DNA of 55,756 bases from DASREM01 sp035652095 (GTDB lineage Bacteria > Acidobacteriota > Terriglobia > Terriglobales > Acidobacteriaceae), in assembly GCA_035652095.1 (NCBI GenBank), contig DASREM010000041.1, positions 1 through 55,756 of the forward strand, given 5' to 3'. The notes below the pieces were generated by a model. It made no database searches. It saw nothing but the letters and a program-made list of their open reading frames with translations, and was not told the origin of the DNA. Below, one piece after another: positions 23,664 to 32,765 of the stretch. Position numbers and translations under genes: made by a program. The number at the start of each line of letters is the position of its first letter. Within the stretch, counting starts at the first letter, position 1.

Positions 23664-25181
23664 TTAGCTATTGGGCACGCTTTGCCCAGCCATGACGAAG
23701 CACCATTCAAAGATCAGAAGTCCAACTAGAGCCAGTACGCTCGCAGTCGCGACTGCGAGCCGATTCGACATCGCAACGATGAGGAGAATCACCGGTAAAA
23801 TTCCGCCCAAGCCGACCGCTCCGAACCAGAATGCCCCGCTGAACGGACCGTGTGTTATGAGGCGGGCGGCGTAGCGCGCATTGTCGGTCGTGTGGGGAAT
23901 TGCGACCTCCCCGAGCAGCATGAGCAGATGCAGGCTTTGGCAGGCCAAAAGGCTGAATGCGGCGATTCCGGCCACAGGAGCAAGCCGGACGGGCAGCAAC
24001 GCCAGCACCGCCGCGCCGCAGAGCAAAGACTGCACGATGAGGTGAACGGGAAGCAGCGGTGTTTGCCACAGGTCTCGGCCTTCGCATTGTCCGAAGAGAA
24101 ATGCCGTATAGCACGCGGCGAGGAACCCGACGAAGACCGTGGGCCAGACGAGGATTCTGTTCAAGGCTGATACATTCGCCAGAGCGCCGAGCCAGAACAA
24201 TCCAGTGAGGACGCTATAGGCAATGAGGACGAAAGCGCCGCGTGCGAGCCACGATTTGCTCTGAGGCCTGAGCACCACGCGGAGGAAACGCTCCTTGTGA
24301 TCGAGGTCCCAGATCAGCAGGACCGTGGTGAGCATCGTGAATAGCAGCGCGATTGTCGATAGCGTGAGGTCGCGCCAACGATCGGGAGACATTCTTCCCA
24401 GGGCGATAGCGATCGCCGGTATTGCGAGCGCACCGGATCCGATAGCTTTGGTCCAGCAGTAGGCAGGCACTTGCCATCCCCAGGGACGAGCATGCGACAC
24501 GTCGTAGGCAGCAAGTGCATTGGCTTGCAGCATGGGGCTGTCGGAAGGGTAGAGAGCGCCTCCCCCGTGAACGGCGCCATTCCGCTGGGACCACATGTAG
24601 AACGGTTCGTGCCGCGCCGCGGTGGGAACGATGGCGCTCTCGTCGGCGTCAATGTAGTACAGCTTTGGCTGAGTTCCCTGCTCGGGCTTGCGAACCCGAA
24701 CCGTCTCTCGCGCTATCAATTGCGCGACTTCACTGCCGGGGTCACTGAGATCACCGGCAACGATTGCGTGCTCGGGGCAGACCACGACGCAGGAGGGCTC
24801 CAGGCCCACTTCGGTGCGATGAGCGCAGAAGTGGCACTTGGCCGCGGTGCCATCGTCGGGATCGATATAAATGGAATCGTATGGGCAGGCTTGCATACAG
24901 GCTTTGCAACCGATACAGAGATCGGAACTGAAGTCCACGATGCCGTCCCGGCGCTGGTACATCGCGCTGACAGGACAAATGGTGACACACGGGGGCTTCT
25001 CGCAATGATTGCAACGCGTGACCTGAAAGACGCGGCGCGTGTTCGGGAATTGGCCTTTCTCGACGTACTTGACCCAGGTGCGATTCACGCCTATGGCGAC
25101 CTGGTTCTCGGTTTTGCAGGCCACGGTGCAGGCGTGGCAACCGATGCACCGGCGATTGTCGATGACGAATCCGTATTTCAT
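23664..25181 (-). CDS. Fused four-cluster ferredoxin / NrfD-type membrane subunit
   Basis: This 505-residue fusion has an electron-transfer domain (about 1-175) with four Cys-rich motifs for four [4Fe-4S] clusters: C12-x2-C15-x2-C18-x3-C22, then RCNHCEKPPCVTICP, LCIGCKACMQACP, and KCHFCAHRT with CVVVCP. This is as in PsrB/DmsB. A linker follows, and from about residue 245 onward there are eight or so hydrophobic helices of the NrfD/PsrC/DmsC type, which exchange electrons with the quinone pool. In most systems these are separate proteins. It is the first gene of the pair with the Mo subunit. The gene order and the lack of a Tat signal on the partner agree with an inward-facing complex. Confidence 0.88.
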   Translation of the reverse strand: MKYGFVIDNRRCIGCHACTVACKTENQVAIGVNRTWVKYVEKGQFPNTRRVFQVTRCNHCEKPPCVTICPVSAMYQRRDGIVDFSSDLCIGCKACMQACPYDSIYIDPDDGTAAKCHFCAHRTEVGLEPSCVVVCPEHAIVAGDLSDPGSEVAQLIARETVRVRKPEQGTQPKLYYIDADESAIVPTAARHEPFYMWSQRNGAVHGGGALYPSDSPMLQANALAAYDVSHARPWGWQVPAYCWTKAIGSGALAIPAIAIALGRMSPDRWRDLTLSTIALLFTMLTTVLLIWDLDHKERFLRVVLRPQSKSWLARGAFVLIAYSVLTGLFWLGALANVSALNRILVWPTVFVGFLAACYTAFLFGQCEGRDLWQTPLLPVHLIVQSLLCGAAVLALLPVRLAPVAGIAAFSLLACQSLHLLMLLGEVAIPHTTDNARYAARLITHGPFSGAFWFGAVGLGGILPVILLIVAMSNRLAVATASVLALVGLLIFEWCFVMAGQSVPNS

Positions 25182-25364
25182 TCTGAGGAACTCTGGAAGA
25201 ACGGCATACCGAGTGTCACATCAATGGAGATGGCGGTCAACTTTGCGGACGCTCAACGGCAGAAGGCACCGAGATCGCCGAAAAGAAACTCGGATGAGCT
25301 CTTGCGTGAGACAAACAGGGCTCCACTTCTCTACAAAGACGAGAAAGGGAGCCCGGTCTGCTGG

Positions 25365-26804
25365 TCAGTTTACGTTAACGTTCACTGCTATCGAGGGAAT
25401 ACCGTTAGCTACTACTTCCAACGTGCTGGCGCCTGTCTCGGCACCGGAGGGCACATCGAAGTTCGTGGAGACGATGGCACTTCCGGTGGCTACGCCCATG
25501 GTGCTATGCCCGTGAGTTCGGGCGTAGAACACGTGCTTGGTTGAGTTGTTGGTGATGCGGACTAAAGGATAATTGGTTGCGGTTTCAAACTCGTCACCGA
25601 AAGCAGCAGCCTGTGAAAGCCCATTGAACTGCGTGCCGGAGATTTTGTACGTCATGCCGCGGACAACTGTGGAGGGAGCCGTGGTGATGGTGGGAGCCCA
25701 GGACTGCGAATAGGTCCCGGAGGAGGTATAGAGCTCCGATCCGCCGACGAGCACTTCGCCAGTTGGCAGGACCAAAAGACTTCCAGAAGCCGAGGGGCCG
25801 CTGGTCAGGGTAAGACCATTGAACTCGTAGAGACGTCCGGAAACACCCAGCACGAGAACGTTTCCGTTTGGAAGGAGGGCAGCGTAGGAGTCACCGGCTT
25901 CATCTCCCGCGGGAAAATCGGGGCCCTGTGTCCAGGTACCGGGATCGGTCGGCACGGGAGGTGGCGTGTAAATGGACGTATGCGCAACTCGCGAGCCTTG
26001 CGGAGTTGAACCGGCGGCGAAGACAGTTCCATCCGGGCGCAGGATGGCGGGACCGACTTCTCCGGGAGGAAAGTAGCAGAATCTGCCGTTCGGGCCATAG
26101 GGCAAGCATCCGAAAGGAGATGGGGAATGCAGGTCCACGACGGTGTTGCCGGCATTCACCCACATTCTTTGTGAAATGACGTATTTCTCCGCGTTGGGCG
26201 CGTTCTTCACATCGAAGGTGAGAATCGTGCCGTCGGGAAGAAGGGTCCAGCCTTCTTCCGCGTTGAAATCGCTCTTCCCTGCCGAACTGATCTTGGTCCA
26301 TGTCAGGGTCGCAGGATCGAGCAGCGCCATTTCACGAACCAGCTTGTCGCCAATCAGAAACTTCCCGCTCGGAAGCACGACCGAGGGTGAGTCCCCAATG
26401 TAGGGCAAGAAACTGGGAGGAGTGATCGAAGTCCAGGTGTTCGCGACGGGATCATAGATGGCGCCTTGATTGGTCAGTGTGAAGGCGCCCTTGTTGTATT
26501 CACCACCGACGATGACTACCCTACTGTCGGCCAGCACGGCTGAGGAAAAGGCGTCAGGCACGTATCCTGCGGGCAGGTTGGCAAGCTTCGTCCAAGTACC
26601 GTTGACGTAGCTTCCCGTGATATCGGGCGTGAGTTTGTACCAGTCTGACAAACTATTGCCCTGAACCATGACCGTGCCATCGGTGAGCAAGAAGGGAACA
26701 CCGGCGCCATTGGGCGGCTGATTTTTCAGGCGTTGCAGAGATTGGGCGAGGCTTGCGGTTGCAAACAGGCAAAGCACGCCAAGGAGCAGAGAAATTTTGC
26801 GCAA
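25365..26804 (-). CDS. Secreted kelch-type beta-propeller protein
   Basis: A TTG start at 26804 is preceded by AAAGGTGATC at normal spacing and leads into a signal peptide (ISLLLGVLCLFATASLAQ). The 479-residue product has five or more kelch-like repeats with the VVIVGGEYN / VLVLGVSGRLYEF / VLVGGSELYTSSGTY pattern, in residues about 40-360. An Ig/IPT-like domain at the C-terminus begins near WAPTITTAPSTVVRG. Proteins of this architecture are secreted or surface-bound and may bind glycans; no catalytic residues are assignable. Confidence 0.75.
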   Translation of the reverse strand: MRKISLLLGVLCLFATASLAQSLQRLKNQPPNGAGVPFLLTDGTVMVQGNSLSDWYKLTPDITGSYVNGTWTKLANLPAGYVPDAFSSAVLADSRVVIVGGEYNKGAFTLTNQGAIYDPVANTWTSITPPSFLPYIGDSPSVVLPSGKFLIGDKLVREMALLDPATLTWTKISSAGKSDFNAEEGWTLLPDGTILTFDVKNAPNAEKYVISQRMWVNAGNTVVDLHSPSPFGCLPYGPNGRFCYFPPGEVGPAILRPDGTVFAAGSTPQGSRVAHTSIYTPPPVPTDPGTWTQGPDFPAGDEAGDSYAALLPNGNVLVLGVSGRLYEFNGLTLTSGPSASGSLLVLPTGEVLVGGSELYTSSGTYSQSWAPTITTAPSTVVRGMTYKISGTQFNGLSQAAAFGDEFETATNYPLVRITNNSTKHVFYARTHGHSTMGVATGSAIVSTNFDVPSGAETGASTLEVVANGIPSIAVNVNVN

Positions 26805-26991
26805 GTTGGATCACCTTTCCTGGAAGTTGGAGCCGAAGCGGATTCCGGTTGAAACGACGAATGGGTCGCCGGGAACGCTAACAGGCGTGAGCTGGTTCTT
26901 GGAACCCAGCATAAAACGCCGAACGCCACATACTCTACTGCAGTCTGTGAATCTCCGCCAGCATCGGATGACATTCTGTGGAGAGCGGGAG

Positions 26992-29292
26992 TTACCGCTC
27001 GGAAATCGCTGTGTGCGCGACTTCAGGCGAGGCGATTTCATCAGCAGCCAGCGGGTCTCCTCGATACGGACCCCGCCACACGCCTCCACCAAAAGTCGTA
27101 ACGTAAATTTTTGAGGAGTCAGTGGGATCGAGCACTACCCGATGGGCCCACTTGAAATTGAATCCGGGAAGGCGCCGCCATGTGACACCGCGATCGCTCG
27201 AATGCCAGACCGACGATTCGAAACCGGCCGCGTACAGGAGTTTCTGATTTCGCGGATCGACGGTGATGTCATAGATGTGCTGGTCACGGGAGAGAACGTT
27301 TTTCCAGCTTCGTCCGGAATCCACTGACAGGAAAATTCCGCCACCCTGTGCGCGCGGGGGAGTGTTGCGCCCCCAGGCAGCAAGGTAGAGCCTTTTAGGA
27401 TCGTCGGGATCGATCGCGAGTCCATTGGGGCCGTTGACACCGCTCGGAAGGTTCAGCCTTGTCCAGTGCTCGGCGCCATCGCTTGAGCGGTAAATGGCCC
27501 CGTCGTTCTGATCGCCTATGCCGCCATCATCGCTGCGACGCGCAACAACCAGATAAAGATCTCCGGACGAAGAGAGCGTGAACCGCCAGGCAAAGGGCTC
27601 TTTGCCGGCGATCCCGTTGTTTTTCAGCTGCCAGGTTTTCCCATCGTCCACAGACTTATAAACGCCTCGTCCGAACGCAGTCACGTATAGAACGCGAGCG
27701 CCCGGTTTGCTGCGTGGATCCAGCACGATATGGGTTGCGGCCGTCGGGACCATGCCATCATTCGATTTCGTCCAGGATCTTCCGCCATCCTCGCTGCGCA
27801 CCACACCCCCGTCGTAGTCAGAAGGCGATTTCCGGCGCCACATCTTGGAACGAGGCAGATCGTGGTTCCTGCTCATCACGGCCCAGACCCGGCCCTTCAC
27901 GTCGGGATCAAATACCATCCAGTAAGTTGTGTTCTGCCATAGCCGGGGAACCCCGGCCGCGGATGAAGTCCAACTGAGTCCGCCATTATCACTGCGAAAC
28001 AGGCCAATATCGGTATACGACACAAACATGCGCTGGTTGTCGAAGGGATCGAAATGAACACCGTACGAAGTAGTGGTCTCAAGTCCGCGGCTTGAGAAAG
28101 TGCCGTCTGAGCGCGGCGTCGAGTAGAGAGCGTCCCAGGTCCTTCCGCCATCGTGCGTGTTGAGAATTCGTCCTTCGTCCGTGGCATAGACGACATTGGG
28201 ATTCGTTGGGGAGACGGCAAGGCCTAAGGAGGGCCCGGCATAATCGCATCCGAAGGTTTGGCCGATCCAGGGGTCGTGTACGTTCGTGGCACAATCATTG
28301 GATTCCTTCCACACCAGGTCCCAGGTCTTGCCGCCGTCGGCGGTGCGGGCGATCCCATGCTGCGCTTTACCGGAGCCGAACCATCCGTCCTTCAACCCGT
28401 TGTAAGAGACGTAGGCAATTTCAGGGTGGTTTGGACTCGCCGCAATGGCATACACACGCCCGTTTTTGCCGGGGAGTTCAGAACTTCCCCAGGATGCCCC
28501 TCCATTTTGCGAGACAAAGATGCGGTGGCCGTCAATCGCATAGACCACCGCGGGGCCGCCCTCATCGTGGAAACTTAGCGACGCCTGGGTCATGGAATCC
28601 GCTCCGGGAGGCGGTGGGCGGTTTTGCCAACTCCCCTGATTCCTCACGGCGATGTAAGTATTGGAGGTCACGTAAAGCAAGCGATCCGAGGTCGGGGAAT
28701 GCGGATCGATGTAGATCTGCTGGGCCGGATTGGGCAGCCGTGAAATGTCAGACCAACTGGCACCATAATCATCGGAGCGAACTACCTTGGAAGAGTCGCC
28801 GCGTTGTAGGACAGCATAAAGAGTTTTCGAGTTTGCCGGGTCGACTGCCAAAGCCCTAATTGCTCCCGTGGGTTGTGACGTACTGAGCGATTCCCCGGCG
28901 TGATCATCGGACATCTCAATCGCGGTTACCTTTCGCGGATCCGGATAGAGTAGTTTCCAGGTCAGACCGCCATTCGTGCTACGCCAGAGCCCGATGCTGC
29001 GAGCATAGACTACGTCCTTCGAATTGGGATCGAAGGCAAACCAGCGAACGCGACCGCGAAGGTTGAAAGTGCGCCAGGATTGACCGCCGTCGCTGGTCAG
29101 GTACGAGCCAGTCATATCGCAAGCGACCAGGACACGATTAGGGTCGTGCGGACTCACTGCGGGATCGAAAAGCGCCCCTCCGCCACCGGGACCGATCACC
29201 TGCCAGCTCATGCGTTGGTCTGGGGAGGCGAAGGCAAGCAGCAGGGGGACAACCGCGACGATCCAAATATTCCGGGTTCTCGCCCCCAGCAT
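26992..29292 (-). CDS. Secreted Asp-box (BNR/GH74-like) beta-propeller protein
   Basis: The 766-residue product has a short signal peptide (IWIVAVVPLLLAFAS) and about ten Asp-box motifs of the form S-x-D-x-G-x-T/S-W (TSDGGQSW, STNGGLTW, ADGGKTWD, SVDDGKTW, SSDRGVTW). This arrangement, with N-terminal GPGGGGALFDPAVSP, is typical of VPS10/sortilin-like and GH74 xyloglucanase-like seven-bladed propellers. Catalytic Asp residues of GH74 cannot be confirmed by eye, so enzyme activity is uncertain. It shares direction with its neighbours but has its own upstream space. Confidence 0.8.
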   Translation of the reverse strand: MLGARTRNIWIVAVVPLLLAFASPDQRMSWQVIGPGGGGALFDPAVSPHDPNRVLVACDMTGSYLTSDGGQSWRTFNLRGRVRWFAFDPNSKDVVYARSIGLWRSTNGGLTWKLLYPDPRKVTAIEMSDDHAGESLSTSQPTGAIRALAVDPANSKTLYAVLQRGDSSKVVRSDDYGASWSDISRLPNPAQQIYIDPHSPTSDRLLYVTSNTYIAVRNQGSWQNRPPPPGADSMTQASLSFHDEGGPAVVYAIDGHRIFVSQNGGASWGSSELPGKNGRVYAIAASPNHPEIAYVSYNGLKDGWFGSGKAQHGIARTADGGKTWDLVWKESNDCATNVHDPWIGQTFGCDYAGPSLGLAVSPTNPNVVYATDEGRILNTHDGGRTWDALYSTPRSDGTFSSRGLETTTSYGVHFDPFDNQRMFVSYTDIGLFRSDNGGLSWTSSAAGVPRLWQNTTYWMVFDPDVKGRVWAVMSRNHDLPRSKMWRRKSPSDYDGGVVRSEDGGRSWTKSNDGMVPTAATHIVLDPRSKPGARVLYVTAFGRGVYKSVDDGKTWQLKNNGIAGKEPFAWRFTLSSSGDLYLVVARRSDDGGIGDQNDGAIYRSSDGAEHWTRLNLPSGVNGPNGLAIDPDDPKRLYLAAWGRNTPPRAQGGGIFLSVDSGRSWKNVLSRDQHIYDITVDPRNQKLLYAAGFESSVWHSSDRGVTWRRLPGFNFKWAHRVVLDPTDSSKIYVTTFGGGVWRGPYRGDPLAADEIASPEVAHTAISER

Positions 29293-29361
29293 AGTGCTCA
29301 GATATTATCCCGAATATCCACCCGCGTCAGGAACCCGCTTCCGCCTTCGAGCGCTGGCTGA

Positions 29362-30132
29362 TCAGGGCACGCGGCTCTGAACATCGAAGCCATAGCTTGC
29401 CAGAGTCTGAGCAACAGCAGCGCTTTTGATAAACGACAGGAACCGGCGGGCGACTTCTTTATTCTTTGAGGAGCGAAGGATTACGCACGCCTGAGCGAGG
29501 GGCGGGTATTTATCCGGAAGAATCTCGGCAAAGCGGCCTTTGTCTTTCATTGCCGGAGACAAGGCGAGAGAGAGTGCCACGATACCTGCATCCGCGGAAC
29601 CAGACATCACAAACGATGCCGCCTGAGAGATGTTCTCTCCAAAAACGAGCTTGTCTTTCACCTTGGCGTAGACGCCATCTTTCTGCATTGCTGCAACAGC
29701 GGCTTGTCCGTACGGGGCGTGCCGCGGATTCGCGATCGCAATCTTCTTAATATCGGGGTCGAGAAGCGCAGACAGTCCGGATTGCAAATTGACTTTCATA
29801 TCATTTGGAACCCACAGCACGATTTTCCCCCTCGCGTACTGATAGTAGGAGCCGGGTTCGGTCAGTCCGGCAGTTTCCAACTTGCTGGGATAGTCGAGGT
29901 TCGCCGAAAAGAACATATCGAAGGGAGCACCGTTCTGAATCTGCTGGAAGAAATTTCCGGATGAACCGTAAGTGACTTTCACCACCTCGCCGGTGTTCTT
30001 CTGAAAGTTCGAAGCAATCTCTTGCATCGCGGATTGAAGGTCGGCGGCCGCCGCGATCGTGATCTCTTGTCCCAGGGAGGCCGTGGCCAGGGCCAAAAAC
30101 AAGAACGTGAAGAGTGCTCGTAATCGCATCAT
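29362..30132 (-). CDS. modA: Molybdate ABC transporter substrate-binding protein
   Basis: This 256-residue periplasmic binding protein starts at ATG 30132; an in-frame TTG at 30165 is less likely. It has a signal peptide (LFTFLFLALATASLGQ), then the ModA signature ITIAAAADLQSAMQEI, VTYGSSGNFFQQIQNGAPFDMFFSA, and the PRHAPYGQAA motif that forms part of the oxyanion pocket. It delivers molybdate or tungstate to ModB/ModC, neither of which is in the window. A molybdoenzyme lies about 4 kb downstream on the same strand, so a functional link is plausible though the genes are not an operon. Confidence 0.9.
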   Translation of the reverse strand: MMRLRALFTFLFLALATASLGQEITIAAAADLQSAMQEIASNFQKNTGEVVKVTYGSSGNFFQQIQNGAPFDMFFSANLDYPSKLETAGLTEPGSYYQYARGKIVLWVPNDMKVNLQSGLSALLDPDIKKIAIANPRHAPYGQAAVAAMQKDGVYAKVKDKLVFGENISQAASFVMSGSADAGIVALSLALSPAMKDKGRFAEILPDKYPPLAQACVILRSSKNKEVARRFLSFIKSAAVAQTLASYGFDVQSRVP

Positions 30133-30250
30133 GCTTACATTCTCATTCAGGGCTGGATCTTGCAAATCTTACCAACAGGCCTGCTTTCGCTGAGCGGCAC
30201 CGTGGCGGTCCCGCCAAGTAGCCCGGCTGGCACTGAGTGTGACGGAGCAG

Positions 30251-30282
30251 AAAAAATGCCCACCGGCCGAAGCCGATGGGCA
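30251..30282 (-). terminator. Rho-independent terminator after the sialidase-like gene
   Basis: On the minus strand an 11-base-pair stem (TGCCCATCGGC pairing with GCCGGTGGGCA, one T-G pair) closes a TTCG loop. It is followed by six T residues. It lies 24 bases beyond the stop at 30306 and ends that transcript before modA. Confidence 0.85.
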
Positions 30283-30305
30283 AATGGATTTGAGTTCGCG
30301 CGAAA

Positions 30306-31772
30306 CTACTTCAGCTTCACGCCACCGAACTCGTCCTGAACGTTGTTGGTCCCGGTGGTGGTGTCCTGCCAGACCGCATAGAAGGACGTGCCGGCGTTTA
30401 CGCTGGTCCGGTAGTCTCCCATGAAGCTGCCGCCGAAGCCGTCATTCAACGGATTCGACATGGCGCTGGACAGGGCTTTCGCCGCGCCGAAGTTGGTGCC
30501 CTGGTTCGAGGAAGTCGCAGCCATGGGCTGATACTTCAGGTTGGAAGGATCATTTCGACGATCCAACCAGCTCACGAACACGCGGCCGCCGCCCTTGGAG
30601 GCGCTGACCCAGGGGAAGAACTGGTCGTTGGAGGCGTTCGACACGATAGTGCCGGCGCTCCATGTCGCACCGCCGTCAAGCGATGTGCGAAGCATGACCT
30701 GCAACTTCGAACCAGTCCAGTTGTAGTAGGTGACGTAGATGTGAGCAGTCGCGCCGCTGCCAACTGCTTCTACGGAGGGGATGTTGCTAACGCGCTCGCT
30801 GGTGTTCGGCAAGCTGCCATAGAACGCGCAGAAGCAAGCATCCGGAGCCAGTTTGGTGGTGAACGCAGAGACTGCGGTGCTCCAGGTGGAGCCGCCGTCG
30901 GTTGACTTCGAGAACATGACGTTGGTGGTGGTGTTGCCGCAATCGCCAGCCGGGCCGTTGGCCGGGCAGCGAATCCAGGTTACGTACACCGTTCCGTCGT
31001 CTCCGATCGCGAGATCGCTAAACTGATCCACGAAGGTTGGGAAGTGCTGCGTCGTGTCTACAGCCTTGGTCGTCCAGTGCGCACCCGCATCGCTGCTCAC
31101 CGATACGCTGATCTCGCTATCGCTGCTGAACGAGAACTGGGTACCAGAGAAGTAGATGTTGTTAACGTGTGGGCTGGTGGGCTTGGTGTCGATTTCCATC
31201 CACGGCTTATCGGCAAGATAGCCAAGGAGCGGACCGGTCACGGTAACCGGCGGACCCCAGGTCATGCCGTCGTTGGTTGATTTGAAAATTTTGAAGCTGC
31301 CACTCTGAATGCCGCCGGCGAATGCGTTTCCGAGACGGTCATAACCGACTACGGGATCGCCCTGTCCGCCGCTGCCAGGAGAGCAGGTGTGAGTCCAGGT
31401 CGCGCCGCCGTCCGTGCTGGCGTAGAAACCCTGGATGTTAGAGCAATTGTAGTCGTTGGCGCCGCTGAGAAACTTCTGTGCGCTCAGCGGACTGACGGCC
31501 AGAGGCGATTCATTGGACGGCTGCCCGCCGCTTGAAGCACGCACTGGAGTGAATACGCAGGGCGCGGGGCTGCAGGTCAGGTCGGGGTTAACGAATCCAA
31601 CGCCGCCATTTTGCGGCACTAACTTCCCTGCACGGTACGCGCGCGCTGCAAGCACGCCGCCGGAAAGGGGGCTTTTGTCCAACGGGCTTTGCGCATTCAA
31701 CAATGGCACTACGACCATTGTCAGTGCGATGGTTAGAACAGAACACCACAGTACGCGAGAGTTTCTATTCAA
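30306..31772 (-). CDS. Secreted sialidase-like Asp-box repeat protein
   Basis: The 488-residue exported protein (signal peptide VLTIALTMVVVPLLNAQ) carries repeated Asp-boxes (STDGGATW, STNDGMTW, SSDAGAHW, STDGGSTW, SLDGGATW) spaced 40-70 residues apart, as in six-bladed sialidase propellers. Ser/Ala/Thr-rich stretches and a CSPAPCVF disulphide-like motif are present. The sialidase arginine triad cannot be recognised with confidence, so exo-sialidase activity is not claimed. It is terminated by the strong hairpin at 30251. Confidence 0.78.
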   Translation of the reverse strand: MNRNSRVLWCSVLTIALTMVVVPLLNAQSPLDKSPLSGGVLAARAYRAGKLVPQNGGVGFVNPDLTCSPAPCVFTPVRASSGGQPSNESPLAVSPLSAQKFLSGANDYNCSNIQGFYASTDGGATWTHTCSPGSGGQGDPVVGYDRLGNAFAGGIQSGSFKIFKSTNDGMTWGPPVTVTGPLLGYLADKPWMEIDTKPTSPHVNNIYFSGTQFSFSSDSEISVSVSSDAGAHWTTKAVDTTQHFPTFVDQFSDLAIGDDGTVYVTWIRCPANGPAGDCGNTTTNVMFSKSTDGGSTWSTAVSAFTTKLAPDACFCAFYGSLPNTSERVSNIPSVEAVGSGATAHIYVTYYNWTGSKLQVMLRTSLDGGATWSAGTIVSNASNDQFFPWVSASKGGGRVFVSWLDRRNDPSNLKYQPMAATSSNQGTNFGAAKALSSAMSNPLNDGFGGSFMGDYRTSVNAGTSFYAVWQDTTTGTNNVQDEFGGVKLK

Positions 31773-32138
31773 TGTTGGCCTCCATGGCTGATAGACATTA
31801 CGCTTGATTCTCTGGAGGAGGGCCGAGCCCCTCCCCTTAGGACGGAGTAGAAGTCACGTGGACGACAAAGATTTCGCACGAGACTCGCGTGCGAGGAAAC
31901 ACTTAAAATGCACGCTCGCGGAATGTAGCTCCGATACAGGGACGTGTCAACGTGAAACAATATGCATATAGGAAGTAAGACTCTAGGCAGAAAACCGGAC
32001 AACACCAACCCTTTGTGTGACGATCAATGACAACGATTTCCTAACATCACGAACTGGACCGGAAGAACTGCCTAACGGTGAATGCGCCCGAAAGCAGTGA
32101 TTGGCGCGGGCTCGCGGGGCTGCCCTGAATGTCGCGGT
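31773..32138. other. Intergenic region upstream of the sialidase-like gene
   Basis: This is 366 bases between the sialidase-like start and the end of the cheA-cheB chimera. It contains a GC-rich hairpin near 31815-31842 (GGAGGG ... CCCTCC type) in the probable leader, then an AT-richer stretch around 31950-31985 that is the likeliest promoter zone. No further open frame, tRNA or che remnant could be recognised. Confidence 0.5.
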
Positions 32139-32582
32139 TTATCCGTGCGCCCGAAGAGAGAGGGTTGTGGCCCGCACGATCTCACACCCAATCTGGTCTA
32201 AGGGCAAGATTTTATGTGCCAGTCCAGCCCGTGCGACAAGCCCCGGCATTCCCCAAACCACGCTGCTGGGTTCGTCCTGTGCGATGATGCGGGCTCCGGC
32301 TTGCCGTAGTACTTCGCAACCTTTAACACCATCCTGGCCCATACCCGTGAGAATAATTCCCAGCGCTTTGGCGCTACACACCGTGGCGACGGAACGAAAG
32401 AGCGATTCTCTCCCGCATGGTCCAAGAAACCCGCAACTTCCTTTAATGGTGTGGATCGTGCGAAAGATCGAGGCCAGCAGTTCCTTAGAAGAGGGCTCCG
32501 ATTCGAGGCGGACCAGTTCCTGGTCCAGCCGATCCAAATTCTCATTACTCTCGACAAGAAAATCGTTAACGATTTCATCCAT
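32139..32582 (-). pseudogene. Chimeric remnant: CheA phosphotransfer domain joined to CheB C-terminus
   Basis: One 147-residue frame begins as a CheA P1/Hpt domain (MDEIVNDFLVESNENLDRLD, phosphoacceptor His44 in IHTIKGSCGFLG). After about residue 54 it switches to the last third of a CheB methylesterase (LFRSVATVCSAKALGIILTGMGQDG, with the catalytic Asp84, up to ILPLDQIG). The CheA kinase core and the CheB receiver, catalytic Ser and His are all missing. The join is in frame with no linker. The simplest reading is an internal deletion that fused two genes of a former chemotaxis operon; a functional Hpt protein is less likely. No other che genes lie nearby. Confidence 0.8.
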
Positions 32583-32714
32583 AGGTGTCGCTCAAGTGGC
32601 AGAGCGCGACCATAGCCCGGCAGAGCGGTATGAAAGCGAGCTTATGCCTGCGAAAGCGCGGCGCTGGTCTGCCTTCGTGAACCCCATCGGCACAAAGCGG
32701 GAAGATCTTGACGC

Positions 32715-32745
32715 AAAAAAAAGAAGACGCAGCCTGGGCTGCGTC
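32715..32745 (-). terminator. Rho-independent terminator after the peroxiredoxin gene
   Basis: GACGCAGCC and GGCTGCGTC form a perfect nine-base-pair stem with a two-base centre, and on the minus strand it is followed by TTCTTTTTTTT. It lies 20 bases past the peroxiredoxin stop at 32766 and separates that gene from the che remnant. Confidence 0.88.
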
Positions 32746-32765
32746 GTAAGGAGGCAAGCGAACTT

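Noticed and set aside
24471..25544. 357-residue plus-strand frame opposite the Fe-S/NrfD gene
   Set aside because: It is a shadow of the cysteine motifs of the true gene on the minus strand.
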